Source: Acheta domesticus
Lineage: Eukaryota > Arthropoda > Insecta > Orthoptera > Gryllidae
NCBI GenBank assembly: GCA_031308135.1
Contig: JAHLJT010009436.1
Span: 118,980,678-119,044,677, forward strand
DNA length: 64,000 nt
Reading direction: 5' to 3'
The position numbers were made by a program, and so were the translations under genes. The notes beneath the pieces are model-generated. The model made no database searches and was not told the DNA's origin. It worked only from the letters and a program-made list of their open reading frames with translations. This document shows, piece by piece, positions 1 through 11,029 of the stretch (position 1 is its first letter; each line of letters opens with the position of its first letter).

Positions 1-734
1 TCGGGGGCTAAGAAACCTTTCAAAAAAATTATTTTTAAGTTAGAATTATAGTGTAACCACTTATATGTAATTTGGTTGAGGGGAACTTTTTACCATCTTA
101 TCCGGGGGTACTCTTTGAAGCTCTCTTTTAGAAAATCTTGTTTTAATATTGCTCATATTGCACTCCAAAATGTCCGAAAACTACAAAACTACTAACCTTT
201 GCAATTTACGAACACTAAAATAATTAAAACAAAATGAAACATGCGACATTTCTTTGTAAATTTTTTGTTCAATGGAAGAAAAAATTCAACGAAACATTTG
301 GAGCCATTTTTTAGATAAAATTAAAGGTGTTGTGACTTCAATATTTCCTAAAAACAAAAAATCCCATTTCAAATTCAAGTGGCCGCAACATCAGCCTAAT
401 CGACTGAAGAATATCAATTTTTGTTAAATTTCTTCCATGGGTTTACAGTTCTTCATAGAGGGGCGGAGAGTGAGATAGCCAGTCAGGCAGGCCAACGGAC
501 AGACGGACAGAGGGACATTTTGTCGTAAGGTAATTTTTCGGTATCAGGGATCCACAAAGCATGGAATATGACTATACAACATGTTAGAGGAAGTATCTTT
601 CCACATGTTTGAGATTTATCTACTTTTTCGTTACCAGGGCCTCACAATACGAGTTTCCCTGTCGTAAAATCACATTTTCCCCTGGCAGCAATACAGTATA
701 TACTCTATGCTACGTCCGTGATACGCGAGAAAGT
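1..734 (-). mobile_element. Element A copy, 5' terminus at 734, cut by window edge
   Basis: Non-coding dispersed repeat in reverse orientation. It carries the family landmarks: the AAAATGTCCG and GGAGCCATTTTT phrases, a short GACGGACA-type tract near 490-515, the TTCGGTATCA phrase after it, and the inverted 5' terminus ending ACGCGAGAAAGT at 734 followed by an A run. The 3' part lies outside the window. The terminus belongs to the CTCGC subfamily (A2). No coding potential. Confidence 0.65.
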
Positions 735-839
735 AAAAAGATTTCCAAATTTTTCAATGAAAATTTTCATTTCGATTTTACTGTTCTAGTAATCTTTTAA
801 TTCTACTATTAGGAATAAAAAATTGAGAAAATTTAAAAA

Positions 840-962
840 AATGTTTTAGGTGCCGAAAGCATCTGAGGAGATGAGGGGGAAAACCAAACCACTATCCCAG
901 AATAAAGGGATAAGGAAAGTAACTAGTACAAGGAAGTCTGTGCTATTCTGTAGCACCACTAT
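840..962 (+). mobile_element. Element A 3'-terminal fragment
   Basis: The segment ends in the element A 3' signature: a short hairpin (GTGCTA, 5-nt loop, TAGCAC) near 941-957, then CACTAT at 957-962, where CTRR is expected, followed by T. The fragment abuts the 5' end of another A copy at 965, a head-to-tail arrangement. Confidence 0.55.
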
Positions 963-964
963 TT

Positions 965-1070
965 ACTTTCTCGCATACTACTTACGTAGTATGAAGATCG
1001 TATTGTAATACTGTGCCAAAAAAGGCAAGTTTTTGTCACAAAAACTCATATCTTAGGGGCTAACAACATC
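965..1070 (+). mobile_element. Element A (subfamily A2) 5'-terminal fragment
   Basis: It begins ACTTTCTCGC, the A2 5' terminus, followed by a small palindrome (CATACTACTTACGTAGTATG) and the conserved AAAAACTCATATCTTAGGGG segment. It starts two T residues after the preceding fragment, consistent with insertion into a T run. Similarity fades after about 1070. Confidence 0.5.
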
Positions 1071-1914
1071 GCCTGGAATACAAGGCCTGCCGACGTATTC
1101 CGTGACGTCACATAGGAAGGCCGAGAATCACCGGCCGCGGCCGGCACCGGCAATAGCGCCGCTGCAAATATCGTTTCCCGGGGTATTTAGAATCCTTTGT
1201 TTTTAGTTCATTTAAACTGGAGGCAAATGACTAATTCAAAGGTCAAAATATAACACATTCATTTATTTAACGTCACAAACTTAGCATTTAAACTTATGTA
1301 TCGATTTTAATACACTTTAATATAGCTTATGTCTTATGTTGCAACACTATTTTAGCTTGCGTCTTTTACATTCTGAAATGGTTTTTCGTTTGAAATTGTC
1401 AGTTTTTCTTTTTGAATAATTGTTTAGAATTAGGTTGGCAGTTACATACATAATTTTTTGAATAATGTCCTTAACGGTATGGTGTTCAAAGTTATGACCT
1501 TGAAAGAGATTTTTGAAATATTCATTACTCCTAAAGAAACGACTACATTCTTATAATTTGATACCTTCAAAAACTCATTTTCTATTTCTTTTGAAATTAA
1601 CATTTGCACAATAATAAAACATACATACAACATAACAAATAAGACACACAACAAACAACATCTTTCTGAGGGTAAAACAGACTACTTCTGTTATTTGAAT
1701 TAATCAACATATATCTACCAGACTTTTATGCAATTAAATATTGTTTACAATAGCCACATTTGATTCTTTTGTTACAGCATAAGCATTATATCCCCCAATA
1801 TATATTAAATTGCGCCAGGTTGATACTGGAATGTCATCAATATTGTCCTCATCTACAGCACAATTACTTTTCAAAATATCTCGAACCACTGTGTTGTTTA
1901 GGCCTTCATCCTGG
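1071..1914. other. Unassigned AT-rich sequence with a GC-rich patch
   Basis: No supported gene. At 1075-1180 there is a GC-rich patch containing a near palindrome (CCGGCCGCGGCCGG, about 1128-1141). The rest is AT-rich with only short accidental open frames. Confidence 0.4.
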
Positions 1915-2097
1915 GACATGAAATGGGACGGACAGACGGACGGACGTTTTGAGAAAAAAAACAACGCTTTTTCGGTATCAGGGGACCCCAATACTTGTAG
2001 TTCCGTTTCAGATTTCGAAATCGATTTTCCGTAGCATTACATAACTTTTTCTATATTACGAATATTACTCCATTTATACGTACATACACGAGGAAGT
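1915..2097 (-). mobile_element. Element A 5'-terminal fragment
   Basis: Contains the GACGGACAGACGGACGGACG tract at about 1928-1947, the TTTTTCGGTATCAGGG phrase, the CGTAGCATTACATAACTTTTTC phrase and the inverted terminus GAGGAAGT ending at 2097, followed by an A run. A degenerate copy in reverse orientation. Confidence 0.55.
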
Positions 2098-3660
2098 AAA
2101 AAGATATGTGTGGAATTTTCGAAAAATAATAATAAAAAAATCAAAACATCTATCTCATGTTATTCAGTGCATGTAGCACTATTTAAAGGTCAAGTTTTGA
2201 AGAACAAGTTTTACAACGAAAAAAATCTGTAACTTTAATATCGAATTTTTGGAGCAAGATACCAATTTTTTTAAATATTCGCAGTTTTCGAAATGCCAGA
2301 GAATTCAACAAAAATCGCACCTAGGTCATTTCTGTATGTGTATTTTGCTCTATCTGACGTGAAAATTGAAACCATTTTTGAGAAAATTTTGAATAGGTCT
2401 TTGAGGCTTCATGTAATGTTCCCCCCAAAAATCAAAAAGCAGTGGAATTTCGTTAGCACGTTCCCGGTTACCACGTTTTCCCGCTTAGTACGTTCATATT
2501 TTCAATTGCCAGTCACAATTCCATCAAATTACTCGTTTACATGTCCAACATTCCCGCTTAGCACGTTCAAAGATTGTAGGCAACTTGCATCGGGAGAGGC
2601 ACGCGTTTTCGAGTGAACCAGCGCCATCTTCAATGTGTGTTGTTTACAGGTACTTTTGGGTATCAAGTTTTTTTTCAGTTTGATTCCAGAGCGGGAGAAA
2701 CATGAACCGTCGGCGCCAACTTCATTGTGTGTTGCCACGTGTTACCATTAGTTTCCGTGTTACATGTTTCTTTGATGCGGTATCGTGATGCTTTACTTTG
2801 TTTTTTTATTTGTAATTTAGTTTCATTTAATGTCATTTATGAGTAAATTAGTTTATCCCATGGATATTTGCGTATTAATTACGTCTACATTTTCCGTATT
2901 ATGGTAGTTTTGAAGACGGAAATGTGGAAAATAAGTTTAATTGCGCATTTTTCGTAAGCACGTTTTCACGCTTACAACGTTCAAAATGTTCAGTCCCTTG
3001 AAAAACGTACTAACGAGATTCCACTGTATACGTTTCAAATTCAAGGGACCGCGACATTAATCATATCGATCGGGAAATAACAATTCGATGAAAATCCTGC
3101 GTACGGTGTTGTCATAGTCTATACATCTTTACTCTATGTTATTGTCAAGGTTACGTTGTTCACAGTCGGTCGCACATAAAGACGTTTTGCCATAAAACAA
3201 TTTTTTCAGTATCAAGGACGCACAAATTTAGGTTCTGACTACATAACGTTTTAGAGTAAGTAATTTACTACATATAGGAACGAGAATTTTCGATATCAAG
3301 GAGATACAACACGAATTTGTCTTCCAAAAAGTCACCTTTTTTCGCTTCAGCATTATATGACTTTGTCTGTACTACTATTTATTATGCGACTAAGTCAAAC
3401 TTTTTAGACACTTTTTAGAAAATTTTAAAAATGCCCCAAGGGTTTCATGAGAAGTAACCCGAATTTTAAAAAATCGTTTCAAAATTGCAAGAATTAAGAG
3501 TCAGGCAAGATTGATCGGAAAACATTCATTGTGAAAAATATTCTAGAAATATTTAGGTGCTAGACGGACGGACGGACGAGGACGAACCCATCCGCCAACA
3601 TCGATTTCTGTTAAAATCTCGAAATCGATTTATATGATAACGTATATGGATATGGAAAGT
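2098..3660 (-). mobile_element. Element A copy interrupted by a pogo-like MITE
   Basis: Reverse-oriented, diverged copy. Segments before 2440 and after 3026 together follow the element A order (GAGAAAATTTTGAA, GGGGCTTCATGTAA, CCCCAAA then TTTCAAATTCAAGGGACCGCG). A degenerate GACGGACGGACGAGGACG tract lies at 3563-3580 and the inverted 5' terminus GGAAAGT ends at 3660. Similarity to copies elsewhere shows that 2440-3026 was inserted later. Confidence 0.5.
2440..3026. mobile_element. Non-autonomous pogo/Tigger-like element
   Basis: Inverted termini: CAGTGGAATTTCGTTAGCACG at 2440-2460 and, inverted at 3006-3026, CAGTGGAATCTCGTTAGTACG. Internally it repeats GCTTAGCACGTTC-type phrases near both ends. 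CAGTR termini and TA targets are usual for pogo/Tigger elements. The right flank starts with TA, the left does not (probably mutated). No transposase coding, so a MITE of 587 bp. Confidence 0.55.
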
Positions 3661-4797
3661 AAAAATTAGCACGCATCTCAAAGGGGAAATACTGCGTAAA
3701 AAGTAATGTAGAAATGTGTTTATAAGAAATATAATTTTTAATTCACGAATTTTGATGCAAATCAAGTCAAATTTGTACATATTGAAAATGTGAGCTAGTT
3801 AATTGTAATACGTGTATGCTTATCTTCTCAAAAAATGAGATAAAAGTTTTATGAAAAATAACTTCTTTTTAATAAATATCGAAAATGAAGGAGGTAAATT
3901 ATCTTCCAAAATCATGCCAGCTACAAGTTGAGAGTAGGAATGATAATGTGTTTCGGAATGAACTCCAGTCAAAGATCTAAAAGAAATTTTGGGTTAAGAC
4001 TTTCCTTTAAGAATGTCTCCAGAGTTAGTTTTTCACAATTCCAGGAGAAACATAGAAAAAAGTGTATGGGTTTAGAAAAGAATGGAAATTTAGAAAAAAT
4101 GTAAAGAAAATGAGGACATAGCCCACTTCCTCAAAATATGTTAAAACGGGTATCCCACCCTTTCACCATCTATGACATTATGCAGAAGCATAGCTATTTC
4201 CATGCTGACCGATCGTGGTCCCATAATGTTGGCGCTCAAGATTCAAAGGTCACCCAAAGCTCACACCTTTGTAGCTCCACAATGGGTCACCGATCGATCG
4301 AGCTACAAATTACCAGCAACGGCGAACCGCCAGCCACACACTTCTTTGGCATTATGATTTCTGGCCATCGATCAAATGCACGCGAGGAACGAATTCGATA
4401 TTGGATATCAGGTTTAATGTTTATTTTCGTTTTTTAGTTACTATTTGCCTATGGCCTGTATTTACTTGCTTGTTTCTTAATGTTGATTAAAGTTGAACAT
4501 ACATAAAGACTAATTCAAGAAGCTAGAGGATTTAAAATATGAGGATAAAAGCAATAACAATGAAATATTATAGTTCACGAATTTGTGAAATAATAACATG
4601 CCATCTAATACAGGTTACCTACACCATTACATCTAAAAATGAAACATGGAAGAAGAAAGTTTTTCCTATAGATATTTATTTCAGAACTGAGATGAGGTGT
4701 TCTGAGACATTATCAAAATGAAATTTATAAATTTACGGATGTCTCAAGATCTATAAACATACACAATAATATATAAATAGAACATTATATCAAAATA
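3661..4797. other. Unassigned sequence
   Basis: AT-rich, no supported gene. A moderately GC-rich stretch at 4140-4400 is open in one frame for 99 codons, but it has no recognisable motif, no splice context and no homology that I can identify. Confidence 0.35.
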
Positions 4798-5457
4798 CAG
4801 TAATCCCTCGACATCCGCGAATTCGCTATTCGCGAGTTCCAAACATTCGCAATTAGAAAAATGCTACCGGTTTTAACATTCGCGACTTCAACATTCGCGA
4901 GTGCGTCTTTTAGTCGTACATTTTTTTAAAGCGAACACATTTCATTTTCATTATCAGCATCGTCTGGGAATCAAACTTGACAGACCTAGGAGGTCAAAGT
5001 ATCACGGTCAGCAAAAATGTCAAATTTGTCAATTCACATTAATGGAGAAACAAAATTGTAAAATAATTCAATTCAGTTGCGTCAAGTTGAAGGTAAGAGC
5101 TTTGGCCACACGAACAGAAAAGCCATTCAAGATCTGCGAATCCCTCGTAATGATCTCATTGAAGAGTAGCTTCGGGAAATAATCAGCGAAGAAAACCTTC
5201 TCGAACGTAATGATTAACTAACGAAGTGAAACTGCGTCCTGGAGCAACTTCACTGTCAAAACTGTTAATGGCGTTCTAAAACTTCAACAAGCTCTGGTGG
5301 AAAGGGCATTTGAATATGACCCGAACATGGAAATTACGTCGAAATTTAAGAGAAATAGAAGCAGAAACCCTTCCATATTTGGATATTGGAATGAGAAGGG
5401 TGATGAAACAAAAAATTACCAAGTCTTATATCAATCATTTTCAACTTTGAAATAAGT
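4798..5457 (+). mobile_element. Pogo/Tigger-type transposon remnant, internally deleted
   Basis: The left end is CAGTAATCCCTCG at 4798 preceded by TA (4796-4797), followed by TTCGCGA-rich sequence typical of Tigger/pogo 5' regions. Around 5290-5450 the + strand, with frame breaks, reads like the basic C-terminal tail of Tigger transposases (an EYDPN... motif and a final MKQKITKSYINHFQL then stop at 5448-5450, compare KQTSLxxFF tails in that family). The DDE catalytic core is missing and no right TIR was found. Assignment rests on the TIR and tail only. Confidence 0.45.
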
Positions 5458-6807
5458 TTCAAATATTGTTTTATTTCGTCTCTTTGGGATGTTAATTGTA
5501 AATTATGTTTGTAGTAGTGCTCATTCAGTTCTACTGGAATTGTTTGTATGTATCTATATTGTAAGAAATCTGCTTATATTTTATTCACCCAACTTTTATA
5601 CTCTTTACCCAACTATTAAAATGATGACATGCTATTATCAAACTCATTAATTGATTAACTGATATTAAAATTTGATTGCCCTAGCCAGCTCAATAAATTA
5701 ATAATTTATACAATGGGTTCGTATTTTGCCACTATCCACCATTTGCTTACCAGTTTCAGCATGGGCCACTTGATACTCCCGCCATACAGAAGATGAGAAA
5801 CCTCTGAAAGTTATTCTTTATGCAAAGATTGCTAGCTACACATTATGCAGGATTGCATAATAATAATAATGTGATCTGATATTCATTAAAACAGTAACAG
5901 ATTGATTTATTCAACTGATTTTCTTTAAATTGCTATAGCAACAACTTTGTTACTATTTTGCATTTACTTTAACTTCGATGAATTATTTTGGTCATGACCT
6001 TTTTCTGAATGTTTCAGGTTTGAATGAATCAGGTTTTCTGAATGAATCAGGTTTTACGGTACCTAGAGCTCACTTCTCAGATGTCGCCACGTAGATCTTC
6101 TGACGACGGTCCTCTGGGCGCCGTGTTGTCCGCTCTTTTTTTCTTGCTACCACTATCTTGTCTAAAACTTATCGTCGATATTCACTAATAAAGTCCCTGT
6201 CGCGAACACTTACAGTTTATCATTCAGTAACGAATTCAATTAATGGCTATCGGATTAATGTTTCCAATTCCAATTTTCAAATTTACGTTCGACACAATCC
6301 TAAGGTTCAACTCTCCTCCAAGAATTATTTAAAATAATCTTCCTACCACACTAAATTATAATATATTAATCATATCTGCTAACTCGTTCACAGTCCCATC
6401 ATTCCCTCGCTATGAAAGTTAGAGTTCAAATTTCTGAAGTTCCAAATTGCTCGTCACACGCCCTTTTGCGTCGTGATCCCGTAAGAGAGTGATCGAGACG
6501 ATGCCTTCTTCCTCGCAGAGACAATCTTTTCATTGTTTTTCCCAGAAACCCTCTCACATCCGATCATTTAACTATTATCACACCAGAATTACACGATATC
6601 CCCACACTGATTACAGCGTCTACGTGTCTGTAGGAGGAACCTCTCTCCCCATGTTTACCGGTTCCCTAGCAACCACATGCAACTGTCTGATCTTTTCCCT
6701 ATAATGCACCTATATTCGAGCATTTGCCGTAAATATTGTATACCCAAGTTTTGGTATATTACAATATATAGATAGATAGATACATACATACATATTTGCA
6801 TTGATAG
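5458..6807. other. Unassigned sequence
   Basis: No gene or complete element recognised. Includes a short direct repeat GAATGAATCAGGTTTT at about 6023-6055 and GATA/CATA microsatellites at 6766-6795. A frame open from 6489 to 6704 lacks motifs and is not credible as a gene. Confidence 0.35.
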
Positions 6808-6865
6808 TATAGTAGGTTATCATGCCGGGCTACTGGTCCCAAATTCGCGGGCTCAAACCCGGTCT
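6808..6865 (+). repeat. tRNA-like (SINE head) remnant
   Basis: A B-box-like sequence GGGCTCAAACCC at 6849-6860 follows a weak A-box-like region. It is fused directly to the reverse-oriented element A copy that follows. It does not fold as a functional tRNA, so I read it as a SINE or tRNA-pseudogene fragment. Confidence 0.35.
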
Positions 6866-7990
6866 AATGTGCATATTAAAGATTTGAGAAACTTCTCAAA
6901 AAATTACATTTGTGTAATTTTGGAAAAAAACAAAACAATACTCCAAAACGAACTTTGCGTCATATTAAAAATGCAATTAGCACTATCCGTTCCAAAAGTT
7001 TGAACGGCGTTTGGGCGTTTCTGAAAATGCGGAATTTTGAGCAAGTTTTCACAGGAAACGGTTCAGTTTCACGAGAAACTTTACTTGAAGTTTATTTAAA
7101 GCGCATGTACTCATTAACATAATAATGAGAACAAATCGCCGTTCGCCGCCGCCAAATCGCGTATCAACGACGTCAGAGGTAAGTCAAAAAAATTACCATT
7201 TTGCAATTTTTTGAAAAAACAAAATAATAGAGCAATATGGCGTTTACGTCATCTAATAGAATACATTTATCACTATCCCTACCAATGGTTTAAAGATAAA
7301 ATTTTGAGCATTGTTAGAGAAAATCTTGTTTTTTGTATGTTTTTATAATTGCACATATTGCACGCAATATTGCGCGAAAACTACTAATTTTTTTAAATGT
7401 ACATGACCTTAAAGAAAGTACTCACTATGTAGAACATATTTCATTTGAAGGAAAAATCTCTTTCTGTAATTTTGTACTTCGAGGAAGCCGAATAAAGTTC
7501 AAACTTTTGCAATTTTCGAAAATTCAGAGTTATCCATGAAAATCGGACGTATGCCACCTTAATAAGTGTACTTTACTCTATTCTTACTCCTAGTTTTAAG
7601 AAAAATTGGAGCTTTTTAAAAAAATTTTGAAAATGTCCGGGGAGCTTCATGTAAAGAACCCCCCAAAATTAAACTATCAATTTCAAATTCAAGGGGCCAC
7701 GAGATCAGTCAGATCGATCGGGGAATATCAATTTTGGAGAAAATCGGATTCGCGGTTTAGTTTCTAGCGTTGTTCACAGACAGACGGACAAACGGAAGAC
7801 GATTTGCTTTCAATTGGGTTTTCAGCATCAAGGACCCACAAACAGGGATTCTGGCTGCACCACGTGTTAAAAGGTTTTTTTTTGTTAATTTAGCAACTGG
7901 ATTTATCCAGGTTTTCGTTACCAGGGCCCTGTAATAAGAGTTTTTCAGCCGAAAATCCGTTGATTTTTCGCGCAGCATTACGTAACTTAG
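6866..7990 (-). mobile_element. Element A copy, 5' terminus lost
   Basis: Long reverse-oriented copy showing the internal modules in order: GTGCATATTAAAGAT, GGCGTTT..GAAAATGCGGAATTTTGAGC, TCGCCG then GACGTCAGAG, GAGCAATATGGCG, TTGCACGCAATATTGC, AATTTTCGAAAATTCAGAG, GGAGCTTCATGTAAAG, the GACAGACGGACA tract at about 7779-7790, TCAAGGACCCACAAA and GCGCAGCATTACGTAACTT. The terminal hairpin is replaced by GC-rich unrelated sequence after 7990. Confidence 0.65.
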
Positions 7991-8118
7991 GCGCGCCAGC
8001 GCCCCTAGGGAAACCAATGGCAAACTTTCCTAGGTACACTTGCCCTAGACCAATGTCACAAGAAGGCGCTGGGGAATTCTGGCACTGCCAACCACCCATA
8101 TGGCTGTTAACCTAAGAT

Positions 8119-8125
<7 letters not shown>

Positions 8126-8186
<61 letters not shown>
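8126..8186. repeat. (TA)n microsatellite, left flank of hAT-1
   Basis: About 55 bp of alternating TA. It is continued at 9659 on the far side of the hAT-1 element, so it was probably one tract before the insertion. Confidence 0.85.
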
Positions 8187-9655
8187 CAGTGGCGGCTCGT
8201 GACATTTTTTCCTGGTGGGGCCAGATGTAAAAGCACGAATATAATCTCAGAATCAATAACTTATTTAATTAAAGAGTCATCATTTAATCAATTGTTTAAT
8301 TAATATTATTTATCGGTTAATTATACATTTAAATCTATAAGTTTTCTACAAAAAACAGAAGTAGGAATTTTTATTAAGTCACTTATCAAATATTGGTATG
8401 TCAATTGAAACAAAAGATTTTTTACAAAAATTACGCTAATGCCATAGCTTATCTTTCGGAATGATGAAAGTTCGAAAAGGGAACGTATCGTAAAATTAAG
8501 ACAAGTTGACTTCGACTTGTTATGCCAATTGTTTAATCACTTGCAGAGAAATAAAATCAGCTACATGTCTTTTTACATTTCCTCCATATACACTTCATAC
8601 ATACAATTTAGCAGCTCTTTCTTTGTCATGTGTGAGTTATACTTATAAATAGAAGAATTGTTTAAATGATCATCTAACACACTATCTAGATTGCCGAGTA
8701 ACTATACGTCTAAAAAATTGCCACGGTCTTTTGAATCTTCAGATTCATCATGCCCTCTCAATACTACTAGTTCATGAATGACGAGTGCCGTGGTATTTAA
8801 CTAAACACTCAGTTATTCTACCTAAATGTCTATTCTTTGCGACTTGTTCGTTATGTTTCTATTGAAATTTTCATCGCCGAATCAATTTGAACAACAATGT
8901 TCACAGTTCCAAATGTTTTAAATTTGCAAGCATTTTCTAAATGCAATGCACTTTCTTCGTGTTTCTTTATCCTTTCGTTCAAATGTTTCAGATCCTTACA
9001 GCCTACTGTCGTCCACAATCCCTCATCAAATAATAAACATTAAAAGCAAAATTAGCTTTGTTTTCACTCACAGTCAACCATGATTTTTTTCTGAAACCTC
9101 GAAATACAGAATGTTTGTTTCTTCTTTCCATCAACTTGTGCAAATGATAAGTCAATCAGTTGATGTGCTCCTAACCGTTTAATATAATTTTTTTTCTTCA
9201 CATCTGAGCGAAGAAAACGGAGTTCATCTTACAGCGCGCAGAACTTCACGTGCACTTTTAAAACGGCGCGCTCAGACTGCCGTTTCTCTGCGAAGGGCCC
9301 GCTGGTGCGGGCCCCTAGGACAGCTAAAATTAGCAAGCAGTGGTCGCGCCCAGTACGAAAGGGCGCTGACCTTGGAAACAGAGTGGGGTTACCGTTCCGG
9401 GGCCCAAGCAAAGCGGGCCCCTTGAGCACTACTAACGCTATCTTTGAGTGCGGCAAGGAACTATGACCCTCAATTCTTGGTTATTGGGACTTGGAATGAG
9501 TTCTAGGGACGAATTGTCGATCTTCACGAATAAAGAATTCCAATGAAGAACTACAATTATGACAAAGATATTACTGTAAAGATATATGAACAGTTTTGTG
9601 CTTTATTAAATATTGGTGGGGCCCGGCCCCTGTGGCCCCTTGGGACGAGCCGCCC

Positions 9656-9658
<3 letters not shown>
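8187..9658 (-). mobile_element. hAT-1: degraded hAT transposon inserted in a TA tract
   Basis: Inverted termini CAGTGGCGGCTCGT (8187) and, inverted at 9658, CAGGGGCGGCTCGT. The 8-bp flanks ATATGTAT and ATATATAT differ at one base, as expected for a hAT target duplication in a TA repeat. The minus strand between about 9240 and 8580 reads, with stops and frameshifts, as a hAT transposase N-terminal region of the TTF/ZMYM-like group: CKDLKHLNERIKKHEESALH, then a FKTFGTVNIVVQIDSA stretch, an LRGHDES-like motif and MTKKELLNCMYEV. No intact frame, so inactive. GC content rises near the right end (9230-9460). Confidence 0.75.
8580..9240 (-). pseudogene. hAT transposase fragment (TTF/ZMYM-like)
   Basis: Remnant coding region inside hAT-1. 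Conserved phrases seen in reverse translation are a lysine/histidine-rich KHLNERIKKHEESALH segment, a glutamine/aspartate QIDSA segment and GHDES followed by a short leucine-rich KKELLNCM segment. Their order matches the N-terminal part of hAT transposases with TTF-type zinc fingers. Many in-frame stops; the catalytic RNase-H core and dimerisation region are absent or unreadable. Confidence 0.6.

Positions 9659-9712
<54 letters not shown>
9659..9712. repeat. (TA)n microsatellite, right flank of hAT-1
   Basis: 54 bp of alternating AT; continuation of the tract split by hAT-1. Confidence 0.85.
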
Positions 9713-9716
<4 letters not shown>

Positions 9717-9789
9717 CTGTGATTGAAGTAAATAAAATACCAAAAGGACAGACATTGAAATTCACATTTATTGCATTACACAATAAAAC

Positions 9790-9840
9790 TCATGTTGTTT
9801 ACAACGTTCGACCCTATTGTTTGGGGGTCTTTCTCAGGTA
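9790..9840 (-). ncRNA. Degraded hammerhead-ribozyme-like motif beside a Penelope-like element
   Basis: Read on the minus strand: CTGA (9834-9837), GA, a stem-II-like pair ACCC/GGGT closing an A-rich loop, CGAA, then a helix GTTGT/ACAAC with a 2-nt loop (9794-9805). This is the layout of the minimal type I hammerheads known from Penelope-like element terminal repeats. The core base between CTGA and GA, and one A of GAAA, are missing, so it is unlikely to cleave. It lies about 60 bp upstream of the RT remnant but in opposite orientation. Confidence 0.4.
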
Positions 9841-9894
9841 CAATCTAAAAATAAAAAGACCTTTTTCCATGTAACATCTACATCTGCCACTTAG

Positions 9895-10507
9895 CAAAGT
9901 TATGGACTTCCTAAAGTCCACAAAAATGATAATTCTTACCGTCTGATTGTATCATATGTGTCTTCCCCTTTGAACAATTTCATTAAGCTTGTTTATAAGA
10001 ATATTTTCAATACGTAAATTCTCCCAACTACTCAGTTAAAAACTCTTTTGAAGTCGTTTCTTTCTTACAGAATTGTAATTTATCAACCAATCATGTACTA
10101 ATTTATTTAGATGTTAAAAGTTTATTCACATGTATTCCACATAACTTGATTATGGACTGTATAGAATCTAGATGGAATCTGATAAATGCCTCCTCTATCC
10201 CCATTTTAGAGTAAAAGACAGCCATTAGGTTGATTCTAAATTCTGTTTTCACTTTCAATAATATGATTTATAAACAGGTTGTAGGAACTCCTATGAGTTT
10301 TCCCATATCCACATTATTAGCTGAAATAGCAATGTGGGATTTGGAAAAGAAATGTTTGGGGTCTTTAATTAACCCTCCTTTAAAATATTTCAGGTATGTA
10401 GATGACATATTTTGTATCACTGCACAGGGCAATAAACCTGGTCTACTAGACGTCTTCAATAGTTATAACCATAACTTGCGTACCCGTGCGAGAACTCTTC
10501 CATATTA
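9895..10507 (+). pseudogene. Penelope-like element reverse transcriptase fragment
   Basis: Three frame-shifted blocks read as a Penelope-type RT: YGLPKVHKNDNSYRLIVSYV (9901 on), LDVKSLFTCIPHNLIMDCIE (about 10110-10170), and a 92-residue open block from 10230 with QVVGTPMSFPIS, LAEIAMWDLEKK and the catalytic YVDDIF (GAT GAC at 10401-10406). The GTPMS motif, where Penelope RTs usually have GxPMGS, and the KVHK motif distinguish it from retroviral or LINE RTs. No GIY-YIG endonuclease domain was found downstream. Stops and frameshifts show it is dead. Confidence 0.75.
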
Positions 10508-10859
10508 AATTCCACCCTCTTCCCTATCCTATCATTTGAAAATTAAGAGGGAAAGTTGTTAACGAAACTCGTTAATTTGTTTAAAAAATGTACAAAAGGT
10601 AACTTCCAATGTATTTATAGAATATCAACTAAAAACAATTAAATTGATGTTTAAAAACAAATTTAGAATAATAGTTATTTACGATACAAGTGTCGTAAAG
10701 CAACTGATTACAATACGAGATTGGAAAATTGCCAAACGAGGCCCAATTTGGTAACCAATTGAGTATTGTAGTCAGATGTTACGGCACGAATATCGTACAA
10801 TGTTTTATCAACTTTGGCGACACTGTGCTCAACAAGGAGAACAATTGAAACACACTTGG

Positions 10860-11010
10860 TGTATACTTTCTGACATGAGTGAATATAGTTCAGATTTAGA
10901 AATAGAAGCAAATGCTGCTTTAGAAACATTGTTACCCAACAAATCAAGAAATAAATATGAACATGAGTATTTAATTTTTAAAGATTGGTGTGGAATAAAA
11001 CGTTCATTCC
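10860..11010 (+). pseudogene. Possible tyrosine-recombinase (Crypton/DIRS-like) N-terminal fragment
   Basis: From an ATG at 10875 the frame reads an acidic start, then EANAALETLLPNKSRNKYEH and EYLIFKDWC. The LLPxKSxxxYExxYxxFxxWC pattern is the N-terminal SAM-like start of tyrosine recombinases found in Crypton-like and related arthropod elements. The frame runs into Jockey-type RT sequence, so only this domain start remains. Identification is by pattern only. Confidence 0.35.
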
Positions 11011-11029
11011 ATTCTCCTTATTTCATTAA

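Noticed and set aside
609..800. 63-codon open frame near the left edge
   Set aside because: Lies in the 5' terminal part of an element A copy; other copies are not open.
8100..8303. Open frame reading (Tyr-Ile)n through the TA repeat
   Set aside because: Pure translation of a microsatellite; the same applies to the frames at 9571-9783 and 9596-9874.
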